From assembly GCA_959027945.1 (NCBI GenBank), contig CAUFRO010000006.1, positions 4,090 to 68,089 on the forward strand: a stretch of DNA of 64,000 bases. The letters run 5' to 3'. The notes beneath the pieces were generated by a model. The model was not told the DNA's origin, did no database searches, and was given only the letters and a program-made list of their open reading frames with translations. Below, piece after piece: positions 41,216-49,520 of the stretch. The translations under genes and the position numbers were made by a program. The DNA comes from an uncultured Collinsella sp. (GTDB lineage Bacteria > Actinomycetota > Coriobacteriia > Coriobacteriales > Coriobacteriaceae). Positions within the stretch are counted from its first letter, which is position 1; the number at the start of each line of letters is the position of its first letter.

Positions 41216-42298
41216 TTACGCAAACAGGCCGTAGATGCTGATATTGGCCTTGGCGTAGAGGCCGTTGGCGTACTCGGTCCACTTGGAGCTGGCGCTCGAA
41301 GCCTGCGAGGAATACTGCTGGTAGGCGGTGTAATAGGCGGTCATGGCCTGCTTGTAGGTAGCGCTATCGGCAGTAAAGGCATCGTCGGCGAACGCCTTAG
41401 CGTAGGTGCCATCGGCGTCCTTCCAGGTGCCCTTCTCGCTATCCCACTCGTCGCCTGCAAGTTTGATGATGTAATCGGCGTAGTCCTTGCTCGCGGTCTC
41501 CTCGTTGCCGTCAGCAGGCTCGGTCGGGGCGGTCGGCATGCTTGCGGAGCTGTCGCCGACCTTCTTCTTGTAGAGCTTCTGCAGCGTCGCGGACTGACGG
41601 ACGATCTGCTTGGCCTGATCCTTGGACACACCATACTGCGTAGCCATGGTCTTGTAGTCGGAGGTGCCGATGGAATCCTCGGCGTACTTCTTCATCTCCT
41701 TGGAAGAGACGGTGATGCCCTCGTCCTCGGCAGCATCGAGTAGGATCTTGTTGCGCACATAGGACAGGATGACGTCGGCGGACGGAGCGGTGTAATTGCC
41801 ATCGCTATTCTTGACTTTATCGAGGCTGTACTGGCTCTCGATGGCCTCGCGCGCGGTGATGTCGCTCTTCTTGCCGTTGTAGCTATAGCTTGCCACGGTC
41901 GAATCGAGCTGGTCCTCGGTGAGAGTCGCCGAGCCAACGCCCTTGCCGCCAAAACCACCGTTGCCGATAAAGAAACCGATCACAGCGGCAATCACGACGG
42001 CGACCACAAAGGCGGCAATCATCGTCTTCTTGTGCTTGCAAGCGTGGTCGTCCACGTCGCAGTCGTCATCGTCCTGCTCTTCGGGCATGAGGTTCTCGTC
42101 GGCGGCGTCCGCGGCGATCTTTGCCTCCAGGCGAGCGTCCTCCTCCTCGGCGGTCGTGCCGGCGGCAATATGTTCGGCAGACGTGCCGGCGACCAGATCG
42201 ATCTTCTCGTCCTCATCACCGTCGGGGCCTTCGCCGCGCTCGATGATCTGGATGCCGTCGATCTCGTCCTTCTCGTCCTTCTTTTGAATCAGACCCAT
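41216..42298 (-). CDS. Membrane-anchored SurA-like protein
   Basis: 360 residues. An acidic cytosolic N-terminus (about 1-90, ending in DDDDCDVDDHACKHKK) precedes one membrane helix (MIAAFVVAVVIAAVIGFFI, about 92-111). The external part begins with a SurA_N-like helical region (REAIESQYSLDKV, NKILLDAAEDEGITVSSKEM). No PpiC-type isomerase domain is evident, so it resembles SurA-N chaperone-type anchored proteins. The acidic Cys/His-containing cytosolic tail is unusual. Good ribosome site (AAGGAG). Confidence 0.7.
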   Translation of the reverse strand: MGLIQKKDEKDEIDGIQIIERGEGPDGDEDEKIDLVAGTSAEHIAAGTTAEEEDARLEAKIAADAADENLMPEEQDDDDCDVDDHACKHKKTMIAAFVVAVVIAAVIGFFIGNGGFGGKGVGSATLTEDQLDSTVASYSYNGKKSDITAREAIESQYSLDKVKNSDGNYTAPSADVILSYVRNKILLDAAEDEGITVSSKEMKKYAEDSIGTSDYKTMATQYGVSKDQAKQIVRQSATLQKLYKKKVGDSSASMPTAPTEPADGNEETASKDYADYIIKLAGDEWDSEKGTWKDADGTYAKAFADDAFTADSATYKQAMTAYYTAYQQYSSQASSASSKWTEYANGLYAKANISIYGLFA

Positions 42299-42424
42299 AG
42301 TCAGCTACTCCTTATTGGGAACACGATCCCTAACAGAATACGCCCGACGAGGCGCCGGGCATATTGATTCTTAGGTTATACGCAAACACTTAAGTACTAT
42401 TTAGGCGTTTGCAGCTTGCATGTC

Positions 42425-43510
42425 TTAGGCCAGGTGCTTAATAACGGCATCGGCGAAGGCCTGCGTACCCACCGCACCCTCGACGGAACCGGTCTGGGCA
42501 CGACGTACGTCGCCGGTAACCTGCTTACCCTCGTCGAGCGTGGCGGAAACAGCGGAGCGGATACGATTGGCAGCATCGTTCTCGCCCAGATGATCGAGCA
42601 TCATAGCCGCAGACAGAATCTCGGCCGTGGGGTTGGCAATATCCTGGCCAGCGATATCGGGCGCGGAGCCGTGCGTTGCCTCGAAGATGGCGCAGTCGGC
42701 GCCGATGTTGGAGCCGGGGGCCATACCCAGGCCTCCCACCAGGCCAGCACACAGGTCGCTCACAATGTCACCGTACAGATTGGGCAGCACCAAGACATCG
42801 AAGTCGTCGGGGTTCTGGACCAGGCCCATGCAGGTGGCGTCGACGATCTTGTCATTGAACTCGATATCGGGATAGTTGGCGGCCACCTCGCGCGCCACGC
42901 GCAGGAACAGGCCGTCGGTCGCCTTCATGATGTTGGCCTTGTGTACGGCCGTCACCTTTTTGCGGCCGCAGCGGCGGGCGTACTCAAAGGCATACTCCAC
43001 GATGCGGCGACTCTTGGCAATAGAGATCGGCTTGATCGAGATCGCGGAATCGGCGGTGAAGGTCTTTTGGCCCGAACGCTCGACGAGCTGTGAGAGCTCC
43101 TTGACCTCGGCAGCACCCTCATCGAACTCGATGCCGGCGTAGAGGTCCTCGGTGTTCTCGCGCACGATAACCAGGTCGACATCGCGGAAACGAGAGCCGT
43201 CGCCCGGCTGCGACAGACAGGGGCGCACGCAGGCGTACAGGTCGAAGTGCTTGCGCAGGGCCACGTTGACGCTGCGGAAGCCCGTGCCAACCGGCGTGGT
43301 GACGGGGCCCTTGATGGCAACCTTGGTCTCGGCGACCGCATCGAGCACATGCTGGGGCAGCGGCGTGCCAAACTCGTCCATGACGCCGGCGCCGGCCTCC
43401 TGGACGTTCCAGTTGATCTGGACACCGGTGGCCTCGACCACGCGGCGCATGGCCTGCATAATCTCGGGACCGATACCGTCGCCGGGAATCAGGACTACAT
43501 CGTGCGCCAT
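42425..43510 (-). CDS. NAD-type isocitrate/isopropylmalate dehydrogenase family enzyme
   Basis: 361 residues. Family landmarks are LIPGDGIGPEIM at the N-terminus, RENTEDLYAGIEF, VHKANIMKATDGLF with the catalytic Lys, LVLPNLYGDIVSDLCAGLVGG and the nucleotide loop ATHGSAPDIAGQDIANPTA. The RENTEDLYAGIE pattern favours isocitrate as substrate over isopropylmalate. It is followed 6 bases before by the HEAT-repeat gene on the same strand. No other citrate-cycle gene is nearby. Confidence 0.85.
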   Translation of the reverse strand: MAHDVVLIPGDGIGPEIMQAMRRVVEATGVQINWNVQEAGAGVMDEFGTPLPQHVLDAVAETKVAIKGPVTTPVGTGFRSVNVALRKHFDLYACVRPCLSQPGDGSRFRDVDLVIVRENTEDLYAGIEFDEGAAEVKELSQLVERSGQKTFTADSAISIKPISIAKSRRIVEYAFEYARRCGRKKVTAVHKANIMKATDGLFLRVAREVAANYPDIEFNDKIVDATCMGLVQNPDDFDVLVLPNLYGDIVSDLCAGLVGGLGMAPGSNIGADCAIFEATHGSAPDIAGQDIANPTAEILSAAMMLDHLGENDAANRIRSAVSATLDEGKQVTGDVRRAQTGSVEGAVGTQAFADAVIKHLA

Positions 43511-43516
43511 AATCTG

Positions 43517-44215
43517 TTACTCCTCGTCTTCGGCGTCGTCAGATTTTTTAACGCTAGCACGCTTCTTCTTTTTGGAGAGATCCAGGCCAAAACGTTTAAC
43601 AAGCATTTCGCAAATCTCGCTCGAACGGGCCTTGAGATAGCTGCCCTTACCGTTCTCGGCATCGAACTTAAGGCGCAGCGCGAGCTTCTCGGCAACCTCG
43701 GCATCGATCTCGCCCTGGCCAAACTCGTACAGGCAACCGAGCATATCGCGATACTCAAGGTCTCCGTGGTAGCACTGGATGGCCTCATCCAGGATCGGCC
43801 AAGCCTCGCGCGAACGCTCGACACTCGTGGCACCCCACGCGCACAGCAGGTGGAAGGCGGCGTAGCGCAGCGTGGAGGAAATCTCGTCGAACAGCGCGGT
43901 CTCGGCGCCCTCGAAGGCATCGCCCAGCTGCTCGGGGCAGGTGGTGGCGAGCACCGCCAGGGCATCGAGGGCCTCCCAGCGGGTCTGAGCCTCGGGGCGG
44001 TCGAGAGCCTCGATCAGCGCGGGCACGCAGGGCACGACGCGCTGCGGATCGCGCTCGGCAAGCAGGTGCAGCACGCGGGCGGCAAACTGGCGGATGCGTC
44101 GCGTGGGGCAGCCGAGCTCCTTGACCAGACGGTCGACGGCGTTCTCGTTCTCCTCTGCCAGCTGAAGTTGTGCCAGCTCCTCGTCGGTGAGCTGTTCGTC
44201 TTTGTTTTCTGCCAT
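43517..44215 (-). CDS. HEAT-repeat-like protein
   Basis: 232 residues of paired helices. At least three HEAT-like repeats are visible: RIRQFAARVLHLLAERDPQRVVP, split as RQFAARVLHLLAE then VVPCVPALIEAL, followed by RWEALDALAVLA and LRYAAFHLLCAWG. The C-terminus is Lys-rich and then acidic (SKKKKRASVKKSDDAEDEE). It is a scaffold or adaptor type protein; the partner is unknown. It ends 7 bases from the dehydrogenase start. Confidence 0.65.
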   Translation of the reverse strand: MAENKDEQLTDEELAQLQLAEENENAVDRLVKELGCPTRRIRQFAARVLHLLAERDPQRVVPCVPALIEALDRPEAQTRWEALDALAVLATTCPEQLGDAFEGAETALFDEISSTLRYAAFHLLCAWGATSVERSREAWPILDEAIQCYHGDLEYRDMLGCLYEFGQGEIDAEVAEKLALRLKFDAENGKGSYLKARSSEICEMLVKRFGLDLSKKKKRASVKKSDDAEDEE

Positions 44216-44230
44216 AGTTACCTCTTCTTA

Positions 44231-44659
44231 CTATTTCTTAGCGTGCTTGCCAGCACCCTTGCTGTCATCGGTGACCGAGATGAGCTGTCGGTCGGCCGCG
44301 CCATTGCGACGCGCACGGCGGCGTTCCTCAGCGTCGCCCGCGTCGGCGGCGGCGCGATGAGCCTTGTTGACGTTAAAGACCTCGTCGTGCTTGCGCCACG
44401 GACCGACGGACTCGCCAAAGCTCATCTTAAGACCGGCGATAAAGCCGCCGAGCCAGCCGATCGGCGCAAACTGCACCAGCGGGAACAGCGAGAACACCCA
44501 GGTCAGCAGGACGACTGCCGCCGCGCCTGCAAAGTTGGCAATCCAGTAGTCGCGCTTGGTGATCACGCGCTTTTCGCACGCCCACTGGCCGCACAAAAAG
44601 CCAATGTAGATCGCAAAGAGAAAGAGCACCAGCGCAAGCACCACGAACGTCCAGCTCAT
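44231..44659 (-). CDS. Small membrane protein of unknown function
   Basis: 142 residues from the ATG at 44659. The first helix is FVVLALVLFLFAIYIGFLCG and the second is FAGAAAVVLLTWVFSLFPLV. A third short hydrophobic segment (IGWLGGFIAGL) and a charged, Arg-rich C-terminal tail follow. It lies 5 bases downstream of the hydroxyacid dehydrogenase, so they are probably cotranscribed. The family is not recognised. Confidence 0.65.
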   Translation of the reverse strand: MSWTFVVLALVLFLFAIYIGFLCGQWACEKRVITKRDYWIANFAGAAAVVLLTWVFSLFPLVQFAPIGWLGGFIAGLKMSFGESVGPWRKHDEVFNVNKAHRAAADAGDAEERRRARRNGAADRQLISVTDDSKGAGKHAKK

Positions 44660-44664
44660 GGGCG

Positions 44665-45744
44665 CTACTCCCCGTGATGGTGGCCGCAGCAGCACTCGTG
44701 GCCGTCATCATGGCCGTGACCGCCGCAGCACTCGTGGTCATCGCCGTGATGGTGGCCGCAACCGCACTCATGGTCGTCGCCGTGCTCGCCGCAACCGCAG
44801 CCGTCCTCGTGAGCACCGTGCTCTTCGGGACGATACTGTGACCAGTCCAGACCGGCGGCGATGGCGTCGGCCTCCTCCTTATAGAGGACCGTGATGGCCT
44901 GGGTGCCCAGCTTGGCACCACCGATGGCGTCGAGCATGTCATAGAGCGTAAAGGCCACGTCGGCGCCGGGCAGCGCGAGCTCGCGGTCGTCGGCGTAAGC
45001 AAGGGCCAGGCGCAGGTCCTTAATGAAGTGCTCGACCATAAAGCCGGGCTTGTAGTCGCCGTCGAGCGCCTTGGGAGCCAGGCTCTCCATGGCGCCGGAC
45101 TTGCCGGTACCGCCCAAGATCATCTGGCGGGTCTTCTCCAGGTCAAGGCCGCTCAGCTCGGCAAATGCCATGGCGTCTGCCATACCGACCATGCAGGCGC
45201 CCAGCGACACCTGGTTGGCGAGCTTGGCAGCCTGGCCTTTGCCGGCGCCGTCGAAGCAGCAGATATTTGCCGCAAAGGTGGCAAGGATGTCGCGGACTGG
45301 GGCGATATCGTTCTCGGTGGCGCCCACGATAGCCGTGAGCGTGCCGGCGATAGCACCAGACTCGCCGCCGGTGACGGGGCAGTCAAACGCCATGCGACCA
45401 GAAACCTGGGCGGCCTCGGCAATGTCGCGCGCCAGCTCGGGGGAGCTCGTGGTGAGGTCGATCAGCACCGCGCCCGGCTTGGTGCACGCGAGCAGGCCGT
45501 CGCCCGCCAGGTAGAGCTCCTCGACCTCGGAGGGATAGCCCACCATGGTAAAGACGACGTCGGCGTTCGCCACGGCATCTGCCGGCGTATCGGCCCAGAC
45601 TGCGCCGTGCTCGATAAGCGCCGCCGCCTTGGACTTAGTGCGGTTGTTGACCGTGACGGGATAGCCGGCGTCCAGAATGTGGCCGGCGATGGGGGCACCC
45701 ATGATTCCGGTGCCGATAAATGCGACAGAGAGCTTGTTTGCCAT
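44665..45744 (-). CDS. Beta-hydroxyacid dehydrogenase with a His/Cys-rich C-terminal tail
   Basis: 359 residues. Residues 1-300 are a tartronate-semialdehyde reductase / 3-hydroxyisobutyrate dehydrogenase-type enzyme: FIGTGIMGAPIAGHILDAG dinucleotide fold, DCPVTGGESGAIAGTL substrate motif, and GKGQAAKLANQ with the catalytic Lys. The last 51 residues (309-359) are unlike the family: 14 His and 9 Cys in three degenerate repeats of the form DDHEC-x-GHHHG. This looks like a metal-binding module (Ni, Zn or Cu). The exact acid substrate is unknown. Confidence 0.82.
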   Translation of the reverse strand: MANKLSVAFIGTGIMGAPIAGHILDAGYPVTVNNRTKSKAAALIEHGAVWADTPADAVANADVVFTMVGYPSEVEELYLAGDGLLACTKPGAVLIDLTTSSPELARDIAEAAQVSGRMAFDCPVTGGESGAIAGTLTAIVGATENDIAPVRDILATFAANICCFDGAGKGQAAKLANQVSLGACMVGMADAMAFAELSGLDLEKTRQMILGGTGKSGAMESLAPKALDGDYKPGFMVEHFIKDLRLALAYADDRELALPGADVAFTLYDMLDAIGGAKLGTQAITVLYKEEADAIAAGLDWSQYRPEEHGAHEDGCGCGEHGDDHECGCGHHHGDDHECCGGHGHDDGHECCCGHHHGE

Positions 45745-45842
45745 GAAACCTTTCCTTTTGGGTTGGGTGTTATTACCAGGTTGAATACTCGGTGCCAGCG
45801 TTTGGGCTGTGAGTCGAGGGCGATTACGGACGCATCGCTTGC

Positions 45843-46796
45843 CTACTGGCCGCGCACGCGGCGGGCGATGCGGTCGGAAAGCGACGCCTTGTCGGCGCGG
45901 TTCTTACCCCAAAACGCGCAGGCCACCATGCCGGGGCCCACATGCGAGCCGATGGTGGGGCCCACGGAGCTGCGAATGATCGTGACGTCGGCGCAGCCCT
46001 CCTCCTTGCGGATGGCGGCTTCGAGCCAGTCGCCGTCCTTCTCGGCATCGGCCGTCATGATGGCGATGGGCATGGTGCGATCGGGCACGTAGTTCTCGCG
46101 GAACGACTTGAGGATGGACTTGAGCGCCTTCTTGCGGCCGCGGTTGACGCCGATCAGCGACAGCGAGCCGGCCAGGTCGTAGGAGAGCTCGGGCTTGACA
46201 TCGAGCTTTGCCGTGAGCTGCGCCGCCGCGGGCGGAATGCGGCCGCCGGCAGCCAGCGCGTCAAAGCTCTCGAGCGTAAAGTAGCCGTGGACGTAGGTCT
46301 TTGCCTCGTTTGCCCAATCGACCAGCTGCTTGGCGGTCAGTCCCGCCGAACGCTGGCGCACGGCCTCGAGCGCCAAGAGCGCGCCGGTCGCGCAGGGCAG
46401 AGCGTTGTCGACCACGTACAGCTCAAAATCGGGATACTCGGCGCGCACGGCGTCCGCCGCCTGGCACGCGGAGTTGTAGCTCGACGACAGCGCCGAGGTA
46501 AAGCACAGGTAGACCGTGGGCGTACCTTCTTTGGCACACTCGGTAAAGAACTCGATATAGCGACCGAGCGACACGGCGGAGGTAGACACGCGAGCGCCGG
46601 CGCGCATGCGGTCGTAGAACTCTTTGGGCGTGATGCTCGACCAGATATCGTCCGTGCGCTCTTCGCCATCGATAATGAAGGGGAAACCCAGGATATCGAC
46701 ATCGAGGTTCGCGGCGACCTCGGGGCTAAAGTCGCAGCAGGTATCGACGACGATGCGGCAGCGGTCAGAATGGCCGGTAGATGCAGCCTTGTCCAT
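45843..46796 (-). CDS. DegV-family fatty-acid-binding protein
   Basis: 317 residues from the ATG at 46796, with AAGGAG 8 bases upstream. N-terminal RIVVDTCCDFSPEVA, the motif GARVSTSAVSLGRY, LCFTSALSSSYNSA and the C-terminal SSVGPTIGSHVGPGMVACAF are DegV signatures. DegV/FakB proteins hold a fatty acid for phosphorylation by FakA, which is not in this window. It lies just upstream of the hpf terminator. Confidence 0.85.
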   Translation of the reverse strand: MDKAASTGHSDRCRIVVDTCCDFSPEVAANLDVDILGFPFIIDGEERTDDIWSSITPKEFYDRMRAGARVSTSAVSLGRYIEFFTECAKEGTPTVYLCFTSALSSSYNSACQAADAVRAEYPDFELYVVDNALPCATGALLALEAVRQRSAGLTAKQLVDWANEAKTYVHGYFTLESFDALAAGGRIPPAAAQLTAKLDVKPELSYDLAGSLSLIGVNRGRKKALKSILKSFRENYVPDRTMPIAIMTADAEKDGDWLEAAIRKEEGCADVTIIRSSVGPTIGSHVGPGMVACAFWGKNRADKASLSDRIARRVRGQ

Positions 46797-46814
46797 CAAA
46801 GCGACTCCTTACGT

Positions 46815-46846
46815 AAAAAGGCGGCCATCCGCATGGGATGGCCGCC
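46815..46846 (-). terminator. Terminator of hpf
   Basis: On the minus strand GGCGGCCATCCC pairs with GGATGGCCGCC around a short loop, followed by TTTTT. Confidence 0.9.
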
Positions 46847-46875
46847 AACCGTTAACTCATGCAAGTTAACGTATT

Positions 46876-47460
46876 TTACTCGTCAAGTGTTTCGATGCGG
46901 GGCTTGATGATGCCATATCCACCATTCTTACGGTGATACACCACATTGATGAGGCCAGTCGTCGCGTTCTCGAACACGTAGAAGTCGTGACCGAGCAGAT
47001 CGGTCTGCACCAGCGCCTGCTCCTCAGTCATCGGGGTGACATCGATGACCTTCTCGCGGACGAGCAGGTCGTCCTCCTCCTCGGGCAGCAGCAGGTCGGC
47101 CAGATCCTCGACGCGCTCGACCGGCGCGACATCCGCTGCGCTGGCACCGCCCTGGCGGTTGTCCACGACCTTGGTCTTGAACTTGCGCAGCTGGCGGGTG
47201 ACCTTATCGGCGGAGAGGTCGATGGCGGCGTACATATCTGCGCCGTGCTCGGCAACGCGAATCACAGAGCCGCGGGCACGAACCGTGACCTCGACGATTG
47301 CCGGGTTGGGGTTCGAGGGGTTCTTCTCATAGCGAAGTACAACGTCGACCGTCATGGGCTCGATATCGAAAACCTTGAGCGCCTCGCCGATCTTCTCATC
47401 CACATGCGCACGCAGAGCATCGGTTACCGTCGTCTTGCGTCCAGAAACCTTGATATCCAT
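46876..47460 (-). CDS. hpf: Ribosome hibernation promoting factor, long form
   Basis: 194 residues from the ATG at 47460, preceded by GGAG. The N-terminal HPF/RaiA domain (MDIKVSGRKTTVTDALRAHV, DMYAAIDLSADKV) is joined by a Glu-rich linker to the C-terminal dimerisation domain (FYVFENATTGLINVVYHRKNG). The long form makes 100S ribosome dimers in stationary phase. A candidate raiA-type RNA lies about 1.4 kb upstream on the same strand, with comFC beyond it. Confidence 0.93.
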   Translation of the reverse strand: MDIKVSGRKTTVTDALRAHVDEKIGEALKVFDIEPMTVDVVLRYEKNPSNPNPAIVEVTVRARGSVIRVAEHGADMYAAIDLSADKVTRQLRKFKTKVVDNRQGGASAADVAPVERVEDLADLLLPEEEDDLLVREKVIDVTPMTEEQALVQTDLLGHDFYVFENATTGLINVVYHRKNGGYGIIKPRIETLDE

Positions 47461-47677
47461 ACGTGGCTCCAATCTGCCTCGGGGACTTACTGTACTGGCT
47501 ATGTACCCATTGCCGTGCATTTAATCACGCGGATTCCTAAAGACCCGAATAACGATTGCTTGATACCGCATACCGAAGTCTCGTACTTTTCCATGGCAAA
47601 GTGCGCTATAGGAGGGAGCCGACAGATTTGTATTTGGTCCCGAAAATTGGCTTTGACCTGCTGGTTTTATAGGGATG

Positions 47678-47711
47678 AAAAAGCCGGGCTCCCCTATTGG
47701 GGAAGCCCGGC
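47678..47711 (-). terminator. Terminator of the lipoprotein gene
   Basis: On the minus strand GCCGGGCTTCCCC pairs with GGGGAGCCCGGC, followed by TTTTTC. Confidence 0.9.
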
Positions 47712-47777
47712 AGTGCATGTTGAAACCGTGAAGAGGTGTCCTTTCCAACGTATAGGAGACACCACCCCTGGCAATAA

Positions 47778-48770
47778 CTAGCTATTGAGTTTGTTAATGT
47801 CATCGTCAGTGATGGTGCCTTCCTGGCTGGACGATTTGTCCTCGGAGGATGCGGTCTCATTGTTGGAATCGAAAGACTCGCTGCCGGAGGATGCGGAGCC
47901 AGACGACTGAAGGTTGACACCAGATACTGTCTTAGTGGTGAGGTCGTAGGGCATCGTGCCATACCAGACGCAGTGGACTGCCTCGAGCGTACCGTCGACC
48001 GTGATGGCGTCAAGGGCATCGCTCACGGCACGGCACAGTTCGTCATTGGACGAGAGGCCCGCAACACCAAGCGTCGAGGGCGCCTCGAGCGAACCGGCAT
48101 AGGAGACCTCGCTCATCAGGCGTGCAAGGTAGCCGCCGGCCGTGGAGTCGCAGATTACATAGTCGACCTCGCCGGACTCGAGTGCCTCAAAGCACTCGTT
48201 GATGTTGGAGTAGGTCTTTTGGTTGGCGGTGATACTCTGCTTAGCAAGCGCCTCCTGCGAGGCCGAGGACATCTGGACACCCAGAGTAGACGTGTTAAGG
48301 GTATCGGTGGAAACGCTTAGCGACCCACCATCGCTGGTTTTACCGAACACGGAAGCGGCATCGTACAGGCAGGTGCCGAGAGAGCTAACGTCCCCGTCCG
48401 TGGAGTTGATCTCGCCGATAAAGATATCAGCCTTTTTGTCGCCGAGCGCGGAACCTGCCGAGGACGCATCGACAAAGGCGACCTTAAGGCCCATGCGGCT
48501 TGCGAGGGCGCGGGCAGCGTCGACTGCATACCCCGTGAGCTCGCCGTCGGCGCCCTGCATGGCCTGCGGCGCATCGGAGGTATCGAGGGCAACCGTCAGG
48601 GTACCGGGAGTGACCAGGGCATCATCCGATACCGTGGGGGTAACGGTCTCGCGCTCGATCTGGTCGATCGTGGGCGTCGTGAACGTGGACAGTGGATTGA
48701 ACGCGCATCCACTCAGGCCCAAAACGGCAATGACCGCCGCGGTCCCAGCACCTAACCGAGCCGCATGCAT
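47778..48770 (-). CDS. Solute-binding lipoprotein (family 3-like)
   Basis: 330 residues from the ATG at 48770, with GAGGGG 7 bases upstream. The signal peptide ends in the lipobox LSGC (Cys22). The mature part has the extracellular family 3 solute-binding fold: TLTVALDTSDAPQA, LTGYAVDAARALASRMGLKV, KKADIFIGEINST and INECFEALESGEVDYVICDST. The C-terminal about 40 residues are Ser/Glu/Asp-rich and disordered. No permease or ATPase gene is adjacent. The frame is open to 49178, but that part overlaps a structured RNA. Confidence 0.8.
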   Translation of the reverse strand: MHAARLGAGTAAVIAVLGLSGCAFNPLSTFTTPTIDQIERETVTPTVSDDALVTPGTLTVALDTSDAPQAMQGADGELTGYAVDAARALASRMGLKVAFVDASSAGSALGDKKADIFIGEINSTDGDVSSLGTCLYDAASVFGKTSDGGSLSVSTDTLNTSTLGVQMSSASQEALAKQSITANQKTYSNINECFEALESGEVDYVICDSTAGGYLARLMSEVSYAGSLEAPSTLGVAGLSSNDELCRAVSDALDAITVDGTLEAVHCVWYGTMPYDLTTKTVSGVNLQSSGSASSGSESFDSNNETASSEDKSSSQEGTITDDDINKLNS

Positions 48771-48847
48771 CAAGCTGCCCCTCACCATGTCCGCTACCCT
48801 GCCTTCTGTGTCGTATACGATCCGTGCCCTGCACGGGATATCGGGTT

Positions 48848-49112
48848 GTTCCCACCAGCTGACCTGGTATTTGACCCCACACTTGCGCACCGGGGTGTTT
48901 GCTCGGGAGGCCGCAGCCACCTTCACGACTGACCCGCTCGCCCGCGAGGCGGTATTGCCCCAAAGAAAGTAGAACGGACGGTGCGGCTTACATCTAGGAC
49001 GCGCCATGATCGCGCCGCGCGCACGCGGTCGCTTACGTGGATCCCTTTGACCGCGTCTGTCTTGGACTAGGACGGGCATTTCGTCCGTCCGCAACCACAG
49101 CCTGGTAGGAAC
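48848..49112 (-). ncRNA. Candidate structured RNA, possibly raiA-type
   Basis: On the minus strand a strong promoter precedes about 265 nt closed by an 11-bp terminal helix: GTTCCTACCAG (complement of 49102-49112) with CTGGTGGGAAC (complement of 48848-48858), including one G-U pair. Inside, GGACG/CGTCC and ACGCGGTC/GACCGCGT helices and an ACCCC/GGGGT stem are visible. It lies between comFC and hpf on their strand; as I recall, raiA RNAs are often found in that neighbourhood. It does not show the conserved RNase P, tmRNA or SRP RNA motifs. Family assignment is inference. Confidence 0.55.
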
Positions 49113-49119
49113 GAAGCGC

Positions 49120-49148
49120 ATTATAGCTAAGTTCAAGCTAAAGTTTAA
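49120..49148 (-). promoter_or_regulatory. Promoter of the structured RNA
   Basis: On the minus strand TTAAAC (49143-49148) and a perfect TATAAT (49120-49125) are separated by exactly 17 bases. The expected start site is about 49113, at the 5' end of the terminal helix of the RNA. Confidence 0.8.
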
Positions 49149-49220
49149 GGTTAAGGGCGTCATTCGCATCGTGCGCACAGATTTTGCAGGTCGGAGTGGG
49201 CTATTCGTGCCCCTATGAAG

Positions 49221-49249
49221 CCCGGAGCTCCCCTACGGGGAGCTCCGGG
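49221..49249. terminator. Perfect hairpin without T-run
   Basis: CCCGGAGCTCCCC-TAC-GGGGAGCTCCGGG, immediately followed by a second stem GGGGCGCCC/GGGTGCCCC (49246-49270). Neither has a T-run in either direction. They lie next to the MITE-like element. Confidence 0.5.
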
Positions 49250-49265
49250 GCGCCCTTCTTAGGGT

Positions 49266-49490
49266 GCCCCGGCCAAAATACGGCAAATATGAGTACTGTC
49301 ACCAATTTAGTAACAGGCACTTTTGGCCTCTCGGACAGATTTTGCGCTCAGTGTCGCCAACCTGATGCTTAGTTATTCTACAGTTGTTTATTATCTTCTC
49401 ACTTTACGCCGCCTCCGAGTCCTAAATTCCTTGATTTTGCTGTTACTGATTTAGTGACAGTACTCATATTTGCCATATTTTGTCCAGGGC
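49266..49490. mobile_element. MITE-like element F with about 50-bp terminal inverted repeats
   Basis: The arms 49266-49315 and 49441-49490 are inverted copies over 50 bases with about seven mismatches; the core is GGCAAATATGAGTACTGTCA. About 125 bases of AT-rich, non-coding sequence lie between them. A further single arm occurs at 63842-63886. No transposase is encoded. Confidence 0.7.
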
Positions 49491-49520
49491 ATATGATTAA
49501 CCCTCTATTTTCGACGCGAA

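Noticed and set aside
48848..49112. RNase P RNA, tmRNA or SRP RNA
   Set aside because: The strand shows no GAGGAAAGTCC-type RNase P core, no tRNA-like tmRNA ends and no complete SRP domain IV, although ACCAGGTCAG is a partial resemblance.
48771..49178. N-terminal extension of the solute-binding lipoprotein
   Set aside because: A clear lipobox signal peptide begins at 48770 with a good ribosome site. The extension is Arg/Cys-rich with no family match and overlaps the structured RNA and its promoter.
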